NCBI GenBank assembly: GCA_964485235.1
Contig: CAZAIO010000050.1
Location: 1-18,717, forward strand
Source of the DNA: CAZAIO01 sp964485235
GTDB lineage: Bacteria; Chloroflexota; Dehalococcoidia; GIF9; UBA5629
Direction of reading: 5' to 3'
DNA length: 18,717 bases
Shown here: piece after piece, positions 7,677 through 14,267 of the stretch
Layout of the letters: every line of letters starts with the position of its first letter
Position numbering within the stretch: position 1 is the first letter of the stretch
Made by a program: the position numbers and the translations under genes
The notes under the pieces: model-generated
Seen by the model: the letters and a program-made list of their open reading frames with translations, nothing else
Database searches by the model: none
What the model was told of the DNA's origin: nothing

Positions 7677-8621
7677 ATGGTCAGAGTATTCTCCAGAATA
7701 ACAGCAATGATTATACCGGTATTCATGCTTATTATAAGCGGTACAGCCTGTGGGCCGGCAACATCGCCGCCTGAAAATAATAATGTACCTGCGGAGCCCG
7801 CTCAAATCAATCAAAGTGAACCTGTCCCCCTGAAACCTGCCGAGTTCCAAACAGGTGAGCTGACCATACAACCTGTCAACGTCATGGTCGACGACATGGT
7901 AACAGTGAGCACACAGATATCGAACATCGGTGACGAACCCGGTGAATATACAGCGGTATTTTCGATTAATGGAGAGGAAATCGATAGACAGGTTCTATCA
8001 ATCGACGGGATGGAGAGTGAGGATGTAAGCTTTCAATATACCAACCAGGATGCAGGAGAGTATGAATATGCAATAGATGATTCACTCATTTCAGTGACTG
8101 TATACGATTGGACGCCTTGCGAGATCAAATATGATAAAGGCGTGATAAAGCAAGAGGCGTATTATTACTTAACAGATGATAACGGTCATATCCTTTTCTT
8201 TTCGCCGGAAACAAGTGCCTTTAAAATTCAGAAGGTAAGAGTATGCGGTCTGTCGGTAGTCGGCAACCTCAACGAATTAAAAGTACGCCAGTTTACAGTA
8301 TCAATCTGGGATAAAAATATGCATACCAAATTATGGTCGGCGGACTTTCCGTGGAAATTGTTCAAAGGTTCGCTGGGATGGATTGATATAGAAGTGCCGG
8401 ATATACGTGTTGACGATGAATTTATAGTGGAATTTGTTTCCCATAGTGAACAACCCCGGTTAGAAGGTGCCAGGCAGATCTATACGGTTGTTGCCCTTGC
8501 GTGGGAACAAAATGAATCTGAAGAGATCCGGTCCGGTATGATCGTAGATGGTAACCTTTACACTTCACCGGACCATAACTGGTTTATCAGAGTTGAAGGC
8601 GAATGTAACAAAATAAACTGA
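7677..8621 (+). CDS. CARDB-domain lipoprotein, function unknown
   Basis: The 314-residue exported protein starts with a signal peptide ('FSRITAMIIPVFMLIISG') ending at SGTAC, a slightly unusual lipobox (Gly at -3) that should still allow lipidation at Cys25. A Pro/Asn/Glu-rich linker follows. Residues about 58-150 fit a CARDB-type immunoglobulin-like fold ('VNVMVDDMVTVSTQISNIGD', 'GEEIDRQVLSIDGMES'), a module found in bacterial surface adhesins and binding proteins. The remaining 160 residues look like a second beta-rich domain ('RQFTVSIWDKNMHTKLWSAD', 'DNWFIRVEG'-like end) that I do not recognise. The ATG has a very strong ribosome site (AAAAAAAGGAGG, six bases away). The gene stands alone between TPR and unknown-function genes. 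A surface or extracytoplasmic binding role is inferred. Confidence 0.82.
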   Translation: MVRVFSRITAMIIPVFMLIISGTACGPATSPPENNNVPAEPAQINQSEPVPLKPAEFQTGELTIQPVNVMVDDMVTVSTQISNIGDEPGEYTAVFSINGEEIDRQVLSIDGMESEDVSFQYTNQDAGEYEYAIDDSLISVTVYDWTPCEIKYDKGVIKQEAYYYLTDDNGHILFFSPETSAFKIQKVRVCGLSVVGNLNELKVRQFTVSIWDKNMHTKLWSADFPWKLFKGSLGWIDIEVPDIRVDDEFIVEFVSHSEQPRLEGARQIYTVVALAWEQNESEEIRSGMIVDGNLYTSPDHNWFIRVEGECNKIN

Positions 8622-8758
8622 ACCGGGCAAATATAGTCCCCCTCATATAGTCAACAGCACTATCTTTTGTTACACGTCTATCATCAAAAGATCGAATATA
8701 AAAACCGGATTGCATCGGAGCAGAGACAGGTCGTATAACATATTCCTGCTTTTCTTTC

Positions 8759-8788
8759 TTGACATAGATTCGGCAAAGATATTATAGT
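8759..8788 (+). promoter_or_regulatory. strong sigma70-type promoter for the 212-aa gene
   Basis: A perfect -35 TTGACA (8759-8764) and TATAGT (8783-8788, 5 of 6) are separated by 18 bp. Transcription should start near 8795, leaving a leader of only about 11 nt that is nearly all ribosome binding site (AGGAG) before the ATG at 8806. Confidence 0.72.
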
Positions 8789-8805
8789 GCGTACAGGAGA
8801 GTGAT

Positions 8806-9444
8806 ATGGCACAAGAACTTGGCAGAATCGAGAAACCGGAATCGAAGAAATTTGCAAAAGGGAGAAAGCTCTTCCTGGTACCGCTTATCTATTCAAGCAA
8901 TGAAGCCCCGGAAGACTATGTAGAGAAATACGAACTATACTGGAAGCAGGTAGCAGAGCATTTACTGAACCTTGAGTCGAAGATAGGACTGATAAAAATG
9001 GTTTACCATGAGGCGGTAAGTACGGACGGTGAGGAAGGGCTCAAGCTTATAGAACGACTCAACATGAAAAGTCATTATATCGTCAAGCAGAAATGCGAGA
9101 ACGGGGCAATGATTGTAGCGACCGAGGACAAAGAACTGGCGGAAGAATGTGTGGACTGGCAGCGATGCCTGCTTATGGGCCTTATCAGCGACAAGGCAAC
9201 GAAAAAAGTTACAGATAGTTTCATGGAAGCTACAAAAAAAAGGTACGGGCATATCAGCAAACGGATCGATGAAACGCTCGAGAAGGATGCAATAGCTATA
9301 TTATTCTTACAGGAAGGGCACATGGTACAGTTCCCGAAAGATGTTGAGGTATTCAGCGTCGCTCCACCCGCACTTGACGACATTCACCGCTGGTTTAGAG
9401 ATAATGCAGCAAAACAGCGGCAGGCCGAACAAGCGCCCGAGTAA
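8806..9444 (+). CDS. conserved-looking protein of unknown function, 212 aa
   Basis: I do not recognise this family. The protein is soluble, charged and has no signal peptide or membrane helix. It reads as alternating helix and strand: an N-terminal 'KGRKLFLVPLIYS' strand, a helix with 'YELYWKQVAEHLLNLESKI', 'HYIVKQKCENGAMIVATEDKELA' in the middle, a long helix 'VTDSFMEATKKRYGHISKRI', then 'AIAILFLQEGHMVQFPKDVEVFSVAPPALDDIHRWFRDN' near the end. The last part weakly recalls release-factor-like or other alpha/beta domains, but I would not assign it. It is monocistronic in appearance, with the best promoter in the window and AGGAG seven bases before the ATG, so it is probably well expressed. Confidence 0.85.
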   Translation: MAQELGRIEKPESKKFAKGRKLFLVPLIYSSNEAPEDYVEKYELYWKQVAEHLLNLESKIGLIKMVYHEAVSTDGEEGLKLIERLNMKSHYIVKQKCENGAMIVATEDKELAEECVDWQRCLLMGLISDKATKKVTDSFMEATKKRYGHISKRIDETLEKDAIAILFLQEGHMVQFPKDVEVFSVAPPALDDIHRWFRDNAAKQRQAEQAPE

Positions 9445-9539
9445 CATGGACAAGTAATATTCCTGTAATCTCGATAGATCCATTTATAATCGTCTATAAC
9501 CGTTTATTCTTTTTATACTCATTTTCCCCGCAAGAATAA

Positions 9540-9571
9540 AAAAGAATATGCAAATATTTGCATATTCTTTT
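9540..9571. repeat. 32-bp perfect palindrome, possible bidirectional terminator or operator
   Basis: The left arm AAAAGAATATGCAAAT (9540-9555) is followed at once by its exact reverse complement ATTTGCATATTCTTTT (9556-9571). In RNA it would form a long AU-rich hairpin whose own 3' side ends in a U run, with the mirror A run before it. It lies 95 bp after the 212-aa gene and 152 bp before the PAS/HD-GYP gene, so it could end the former transcript; as DNA it could bind a dimeric regulator. Confidence 0.55.
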
Positions 9572-9656
9572 CCGGGTCCTATGCAGACACAGTACTTTAT
9601 GGCTATTACTATCAGTACCAATGAGCTATTTACTCGTTTACGTTTCAAACGCATAA

Positions 9657-9683
9657 TTGACATATACGAATGTATGTTATGTT
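9657..9683 (+). promoter_or_regulatory. tentative promoter for PAS/HD-GYP gene
   Basis: A perfect TTGACA lies at 9657-9662. The best -10 match, TATGTT at 9678-9683, is only 15 bp away, which is short. An inverted repeat CGTTT-C-AAACG at about 9641-9651 sits just upstream of the -35 and could be an operator. Confidence 0.3.
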
Positions 9684-9723
9684 TAGTTGATTGTCCGAGT
9701 TTGAAAAAAGGGTGTGAGCGTAT

Positions 9724-10755
9724 ATGACTACCGAATCTATTGTTGTGAAACAGTCTTCTCTGAAAGAGAAAGAAAATTCCGACCCGGTGAGGTCTGAAGA
9801 TTTTGTTCGTGCTCTGATACGCAGTGCGTGTACAGGAATTTATATTGTACAGAACGGGCGATTTATTTATGTGAACTCGTTGTTTCAGGAGATGACAGGT
9901 TACAATGAAATGGAACTTATGCACTCCAGCACGTTAAATCTGGTCCACCCCGATGACCGTGAGATGGTACGGGAGAAGGCGATTGAGAACCTGAAATCCA
10001 ACGGATATCCCAAACCTTATGAATACCGTTTTATTAAAAAGAATGGTGACATCGTGTGGATACTGGAAAGGGTAACGTCCACTGAATATAACGGTAAACG
10101 TGCTACCGTAGGAAGCTGTATGGATATCACCGAGCGTAAACTGGCGGAAGAGGAACTCAAGGACGGACTAAAGCAGCTGCGAAAAGCGATGGAAGGGTCC
10201 GTGCAGGCAATGGCTCTTATGGTAGAGTCGAGAGACCCGTATACGGCAGGACACCAGAAACGTGTTACACAGATAGCATGTGCTATAGCACGGGAAATGG
10301 GGCTTCCGGACAGTCAAATAGACGGTATCCGGATGGCTGCCTCAACTCATGACATAGGGAAAATACGTATACCGGCCGATATTCTCAGCAAACCGGGGAA
10401 ACTCGAGGAAATCGAAGCAATGATTGTCAGGGCTCATCCTCAGGTAGGTTATGAAGTGTTGAAAGAGATAGACTTCCCTTATCCGGTTGCTGAAGCCGTA
10501 TTGCAACATCATGAAAGATTAGACGGGTCCGGTTATCCGGCCGGACTTAAAGGAAATGAAATTATTATCGAAGCAAAAATTCTGGCGGTCGCCGATGTAG
10601 TCGAAGCAATGGCTTCACACAGACCCTATCGACCGGCAATAGGTATTAAAGAAGCGCTGCAGGAGATAACACAAAACAAGGGTATACTGTATGATCCCCT
10701 GGTTGTAGACACCTGTGTACAGCTTTTCCATGACAAGGGTTTTAAAATGCAATAG
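9724..10755 (+). CDS. PAS/HD-GYP protein, probable c-di-GMP phosphodiesterase
   Basis: Soluble 343-residue protein with one PAS domain (about 25-140: 'RSACTGIYIVQNGRFIYVNS', 'LVHPDDRE', 'YRFIKKNGDIVWILE', ending 'MDITERKLAEEEL'), a short coiled linker ('LKQLRKAMEGSV') and an HD-GYP domain (about 160-340). The metal-binding and signature residues are intact: His177, HD at 209-210 ('THDIGK'), His238 and HHERLDGSGYP at 262-272. The domain is a close paralogue of the HD-GYP half of the gene at 3262 ('YTAxHQ', 'ILSKPGK', 'EAKIL..VADVVEAM.SHRPYRPA' are shared), so the catalytic module seems to have been duplicated and joined to a different sensor. The ATG has a GTGAG-type ribosome site. It probably opposes the GGDEF enzyme at 3-989 by degrading cyclic-di-GMP. 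Confidence 0.92.
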   Translation: MTTESIVVKQSSLKEKENSDPVRSEDFVRALIRSACTGIYIVQNGRFIYVNSLFQEMTGYNEMELMHSSTLNLVHPDDREMVREKAIENLKSNGYPKPYEYRFIKKNGDIVWILERVTSTEYNGKRATVGSCMDITERKLAEEELKDGLKQLRKAMEGSVQAMALMVESRDPYTAGHQKRVTQIACAIAREMGLPDSQIDGIRMAASTHDIGKIRIPADILSKPGKLEEIEAMIVRAHPQVGYEVLKEIDFPYPVAEAVLQHHERLDGSGYPAGLKGNEIIIEAKILAVADVVEAMASHRPYRPAIGIKEALQEITQNKGILYDPLVVDTCVQLFHDKGFKMQ

Positions 10756-10934
10756 GCGAACTATTTACAGATACCAGCATTCTCATTCCTCCTCACAATT
10801 CTTCTCATAGCAGAACACATATTAAATAACGAAAAAAAATAATAAAAAAGTCCGATTTATATGCTTTTAAGTATTGCCACTTTTGAATTCCTTTGTTATT
10901 ATTTATCCTGTGTTTCTAGACCTTAAATTAAAAT

Positions 10935-10948
10935 ACTATTATAATAGT
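10935..10948 (+). promoter_or_regulatory. -10 box inside a 14-bp palindrome before the zinc-ribbon gene
   Basis: ACTATTATAATAGT is a perfect palindrome that contains TATAAT at 10940-10945. No good -35 is found at the usual distance. Transcription from this box would start at about 10952, essentially on the first ATG, so the message would be leaderless or would use the downstream TTG. Confidence 0.35.
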
Positions 10949-10950
10949 TT

Positions 10951-11649
10951 ATGGAGCATGTTTTGTCGGATACAGCAGATATAAAACTTGTATGCCGTGA
11001 ATGCGGAAAACCGTTTTTATTCACAGAGGGCGAACAGGAATTTTACAAACATAAAGGCCTGAATACTCCCAGTCGCTGTCCGGAGTGCCGTGTAACAAAG
11101 CGTGCACAAGCACAAGCTCAATCTCAACTATCCTCACAACCCGTCATCCCGCAAACACAACATCAGTCTCTGGTCTGTTCGCATTGCAGGACCGAGCTGG
11201 ATAAAGATGAATCGATATTTTGTACTGCATGTCTGGCAAGCACTCAACTGGAATCAGAATTAAAAGTTAAAGAATATCAGGTACATGCTGAGAAAGCGCA
11301 AGCTGAAATCCGTACTGTTGAATCCAGGAAAAATGAGATAGAAGACTCTTTGCTGAAGACATCGGAACTGCTGCAGCAGCAGGAGCACCATACGTCAGAC
11401 CTCGAGAAACAGATTGCTATGCTCAACCAGGAACTGGAGAAGGCAAAGCAATTTCATACAACACTGGAATGGTTGAAACCCGCCATGGGTAATATAGAGG
11501 AAAGGCTCGATGCGCTGGAAGCAGGTCAGAACAAGATCAACCAGCGTATGCTCCAGATAGTGCAGAAAATGCACGAGATCAACGAGAATACCGGTTTCTG
11601 GGAAAAGATCAGGCGCAGCCTCACCGGTTACCAGCGGCAAAGCATCTAG
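10951..11649 (+). CDS. zinc-ribbon (zf-trcl type) coiled-coil protein
   Basis: The product has an N-terminal zinc-ribbon of the 'probable zinc-ribbon' (zf-trcl) kind: CRECGKPF (15-22), 'TEGEQEFYKHKGL', then CPEC. A Gln/Ala-rich linker leads to a second CxxC...CxxC ribbon (CSHC at about 71-74, CTAC at about 90-93). Residues about 95-170 are a long coiled coil ('IEDSLLKTSELLQQQEHH', 'DLEKQIAMLNQELEKAK'), and the end is helical. It likely acts as a structural or nucleic-acid/protein-binding factor; no enzyme motif is seen. The start is debatable: ATG 10951 has no ribosome site, whereas TTG 10963 follows GGAG by six bases and gives 'MSDTADIKLVC', the usual distance to the first Cys in this family. 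It converges on the GAPDH gene. Confidence 0.82.
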   Translation: MEHVLSDTADIKLVCRECGKPFLFTEGEQEFYKHKGLNTPSRCPECRVTKRAQAQAQSQLSSQPVIPQTQHQSLVCSHCRTELDKDESIFCTACLASTQLESELKVKEYQVHAEKAQAEIRTVESRKNEIEDSLLKTSELLQQQEHHTSDLEKQIAMLNQELEKAKQFHTTLEWLKPAMGNIEERLDALEAGQNKINQRMLQIVQKMHEINENTGFWEKIRRSLTGYQRQSI

Positions 11650-11705
11650 CAGAAATACCGCTCCTTTTTTACCCGCTTATATTTCCTGCAGTTTTAGCTT
11701 TAACC

Positions 11706-11732
11706 GGCCTGTATTTTATTACAGCCCTTTTT
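11706..11732 (+). terminator. probable intrinsic terminator of the zinc-ribbon gene
   Basis: The stem GG-c-CTGTA / TACAG-c-CC (11706-11713 with 11720-11727, one C-C mismatch) has loop TTTTAT and is followed by five Ts (11728-11732). It overlaps the last codons of the convergent GAPDH gene. Confidence 0.45.
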
Positions 11733-12732
11733 CCAGCACATAAATCGCCAAATCGGCGAGACGGCAGCTATATCCCCATTCATTATCATACCAGGAGAGC
11801 GTTTTTACCATGCTGCCCTCGATCACCATTGTGCTCAGAGAATCGAATATCGAGCTGGCAGGATTGGCTTTAAAGTCCGTACTGACGAGCGGCAGGTCGC
11901 AATATTCCAGAATTCCCTTCAATTTACCGTCAGCAGCCGCTTTCATCGCCTGGTTCACCTGTTCGATCGTTACTTCCTGTTTCAGATCGCTTACCAGGTC
12001 GACAAGCGATACTGTCGGCGTAGGTACACGGAAGGCAACTCCGTGCAGTTTCCCTTTCAGCTCGGGGATGACCTGTGTGACCGCCTTGGCGGCGCCCGTG
12101 GTGGTAGGAACTATGTTTAAACCGGCCGACCGTGCACGGCGCAGGTCTTTATGAAACGTATCAAGAAGGCGCTGGTCATTGGTATACGCATGGATTGTAG
12201 ACATGAGCCCCCGGCTTATACCAAAACTGTCATTCAATACCTTTACCACCGGCGCGATGCAATTGGTAGTGCACGATGCATTCGATATTATTCTATGCTT
12301 CGACGGATCATATTTATCCTGATTTACGCCCATTACTATCGTGATATCTTCATTCTTTGCCGGTGCCGAGATGATCACTTTTTTTGCACCGCCCTGAAGG
12401 TGGGCTGCCGCTTTCGTGCCATCGGTGAAAAGTCCGGTGGACTCGATAACCACATCCACACCGTAGTCTTTCCATTTGATATTGCCGGGATCTCGCTCAG
12501 CAATAACCTGGATTTTTTTATCATCGATGACTAACGCGCTGTCCTTTGCCTCCACAGAACCGGGGTATATTCCATATGTACTATCGTATTTAAAAAGATG
12601 CGCATTGGTCCCGGCATCGGTGAGATCGTTCACTACCGCCACTTCCAGTTTCTGGCTGTGCAGCCGGTTTATCGCCCTGAGTGTCAACCTGCCTATACGT
12701 CCGAATCCGTTAATTCCAATTTTTGCAGCCAT
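11719..12732 (-). CDS. gap: glyceraldehyde-3-phosphate dehydrogenase, type I
   Basis: Glycolytic/gluconeogenic enzyme that converts glyceraldehyde-3-phosphate, NAD(P)+ and phosphate to 1,3-bisphosphoglycerate in the cytoplasm. All 337 residues are present. The NAD-binding 'GINGFGRIGR' is at 6-15, and the Asp of 'VVNDLTD' (about 36) favours NAD. The active-site 'SNASCTTNC' has the nucleophile Cys154, and catalytic His181 is in 'STIHAYTND'. The phosphate-site sequence 'DLRRARSAGLNIVPTTTGAAKA' and the C-terminal 'SWYDNEWGYSCRL' are normal. The ATG has an AGGAGGAATT ribosome site. It is the last gene of a minus-strand cluster (LOG-like, enolase, MBL hydrolase, QueF, GAPDH), 38 bp after queF with no promoter evident in the gap, so it probably shares a message with enolase. 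Confidence 0.97.
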   Translation of the reverse strand: MAAKIGINGFGRIGRLTLRAINRLHSQKLEVAVVNDLTDAGTNAHLFKYDSTYGIYPGSVEAKDSALVIDDKKIQVIAERDPGNIKWKDYGVDVVIESTGLFTDGTKAAAHLQGGAKKVIISAPAKNEDITIVMGVNQDKYDPSKHRIISNASCTTNCIAPVVKVLNDSFGISRGLMSTIHAYTNDQRLLDTFHKDLRRARSAGLNIVPTTTGAAKAVTQVIPELKGKLHGVAFRVPTPTVSLVDLVSDLKQEVTIEQVNQAMKAAADGKLKGILEYCDLPLVSTDFKANPASSIFDSLSTMVIEGSMVKTLSWYDNEWGYSCRLADLAIYVLEKGL

Positions 12733-12770
12733 AATTCCTCCTCGATATTAATTATTTCATTTCTTCCGGC

Positions 12771-13172
12771 CTATTTATTATAGACCGCTGTTACCTTAGT
12801 TCCAATACCTCCGCGTACATTCCACTCAGCAATAACCCGCATCTTTTTCGGCTTTATTGCGTTCACCAGATCATCTAGAATTCTGTTTGTTGCTTCCTCA
12901 AAAAAAATTTCTACCGTACGATAGCTCACCAGGTAAAATTTCAGCGATTTCAACTCAATTATATGCTTGTCCGGCGTATACGTTATCGTTATCTTTGCAT
13001 AGTCGGGCTGGCCCGGATTGAGAGGGCACAACGACGTGAACTCCGTAGATACAATTTCCTCTTCGTAGTCACGTTGCGGATACGGATCGGGCATTGCAAT
13101 AAGCAACTCTTTTTGCGGATACGTTTTATATTCGAAATGTAAATTCTTGACTTTATCTTTCAGCTCATCCAT
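12771..13172 (-). CDS. queF: QueF-type 7-cyano-7-deazaguanine reductase, catalytic His replaced
   Basis: By homology it reduces preQ0 to preQ1 with NADPH in the queuosine pathway of tRNA modification (type I, tunnelling-fold, about 130-165 residues). Seen here: the active-site Cys49 and Asp57 in 'EFTSLCPLNPGQPD', the 'ELKSLK' segment (usually ESKS/A) that helps bind cofactor, 'YLVSYRT', and 'RGGIG' near the end. The usual FHE motif reads FFE (90-92): Glu92 is kept, but the histidine shown to matter in characterised QueF enzymes is Phe91. Activity may therefore be altered; a QueF-L-like amidotransfer role cannot be excluded. I chose ATG 13172 (SD-like AAGGGTGG close by), ten bases after the MBL stop; a GTG at 13193 would overlap that gene and lacks a site. 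Confidence 0.85.
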   Translation of the reverse strand: MDELKDKVKNLHFEYKTYPQKELLIAMPDPYPQRDYEEEIVSTEFTSLCPLNPGQPDYAKITITYTPDKHIIELKSLKFYLVSYRTVEIFFEEATNRILDDLVNAIKPKKMRVIAEWNVRGGIGTKVTAVYNK

Positions 13173-13182
13173 TTCGCCACCC

Positions 13183-14262
13183 TTATACCGCACGGTAATA
13201 GTCGACCCCGTTATTAACTACACGGGTCACTTTGTTTTCCTTAACAAGATTTCTAAGATGCGCTACTGTTTCCATCATAGCCAATCTCTGATTAAAGTCC
13301 TCCATATAGAGGAAAGCCCCTTTGTCACTACTGTTAAACCAGGTAATCTCCTGAGCTATCTGGTACGGAGTCTTTAAATCGTCCTGTACGGCATCTATTA
13401 CTTCCTTGTTCCTGTGTTCATGATGTCTGAGCAGGTCCTCGATCCTCTGCTTTAATCCGCTGAAAGTGGGGCCATGTCCGGGAAATACAAGCCTGACTTC
13501 CAATTTCGACAGATTTTTTAATGATTTAATATAGTCTCCCAGCGGATCGAAACTCGCCTGTGAACTGAAACCGATATGCGGAGTGATCTCAAGCAAAATA
13601 TGGTCACCGGAAAAGAGTAATTTGCGATTTTGTTCATAAAGGCATACATGCCCGGCAGCATGTCCCGGCGTGATCAATACCTTAAATTCAAACGGCTCGA
13701 TTGTAATTTTTTTCCCCTCTTTCAGCTTTGCATCAGGAAGAACAGGGGTTACAAACTCACGAAAGGGCATTTCCGTTTCACCCAGGGTAGTGCTCATCTC
13801 TTCAGGTAACCCGTTCGCACGGAGGAAATCTCCCATTTTCGTTGTCAGCGAGTCCGCGTCAGAATAATAAGAGTCAAGTGAAGCTGCCTCAATTTCGCTG
13901 AAAGCTATTTTTGCTCCGGTAAGCTGTTTGAGTTTTCCGGCGAGGCCAAAATGATCCGGGTGAACATGAGTAATGACGATCTGATTTATATCTTTTATAT
14001 CGAAACCGTATTTTTTTAGCTCACCGGTCAATACAGCATAGCTTGCAGGGGTATCCAGTCCGGTATCAATAAGCAGGTTTTCCCGCTCACCCTCTATAAG
14101 GTATACATTGACGTTAAATTGTTTTTCGTGTTCATAAACTTTCTGTTCAATTACGCGTATCAGATTTTCTTTATCTGTTTTTATAAGCTTGCTTTGCTCG
14201 TTTTTTCTCTCTATAGGTTCGATTGGAAGTGAAATCTGGTACACTCCTTTCACGAGTTCCAT
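13183..14262 (-). CDS. MBL-fold hydrolase, LACTB2-like
   Basis: Metallo-beta-lactamase-fold hydrolase, 359 residues from the chosen ATG. The dinuclear-metal motif HVHPDH is at about 99-104, followed by 'TPGHAAGHVCLY', 'LFSGDHIL' and 'VFPGHGPTFSG', so all ligand motifs are present. The last 90 residues ('RIEDLLRHHEHRNKEVIDAV' to 'VVNNGVDYYRAV') form the winged-helix-like tail found in LACTB2-type members. Substrates of this group range from RNA to thioesters, so the reaction is not known. An insert at about 20-50 ('PIERKNEQSK') separates the first strand from the core. The start at 14262 uses AGGAGGG, which lies inside the 3' end of the enolase gene; the GTG at 14271 would remove that spacing. 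Only five bases separate it from enolase, so the two are translationally linked. Confidence 0.9.
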   Translation of the reverse strand: MELVKGVYQISLPIEPIERKNEQSKLIKTDKENLIRVIEQKVYEHEKQFNVNVYLIEGERENLLIDTGLDTPASYAVLTGELKKYGFDIKDINQIVITHVHPDHFGLAGKLKQLTGAKIAFSEIEAASLDSYYSDADSLTTKMGDFLRANGLPEEMSTTLGETEMPFREFVTPVLPDAKLKEGKKITIEPFEFKVLITPGHAAGHVCLYEQNRKLLFSGDHILLEITPHIGFSSQASFDPLGDYIKSLKNLSKLEVRLVFPGHGPTFSGLKQRIEDLLRHHEHRNKEVIDAVQDDLKTPYQIAQEITWFNSSDKGAFLYMEDFNQRLAMMETVAHLRNLVKENKVTRVVNNGVDYYRAV

Positions 14263-14267
14263 AAGTA

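Noticed and set aside
9484..9924. 146-codon minus-strand frame overlapping the palindrome and the start of the PAS/HD-GYP gene.
   Set aside because: Its product is rich in His, Phe, Ile and Arg without domain features; it reads through a non-coding palindrome and opposite a sound PAS domain.
10755..10805. Minus-strand GGAGGA followed by ATG (14-codon frame) after the PAS/HD-GYP gene.
   Set aside because: It stops after 14 codons, runs into the 3' end of the HD-GYP gene and has no supporting promoter.
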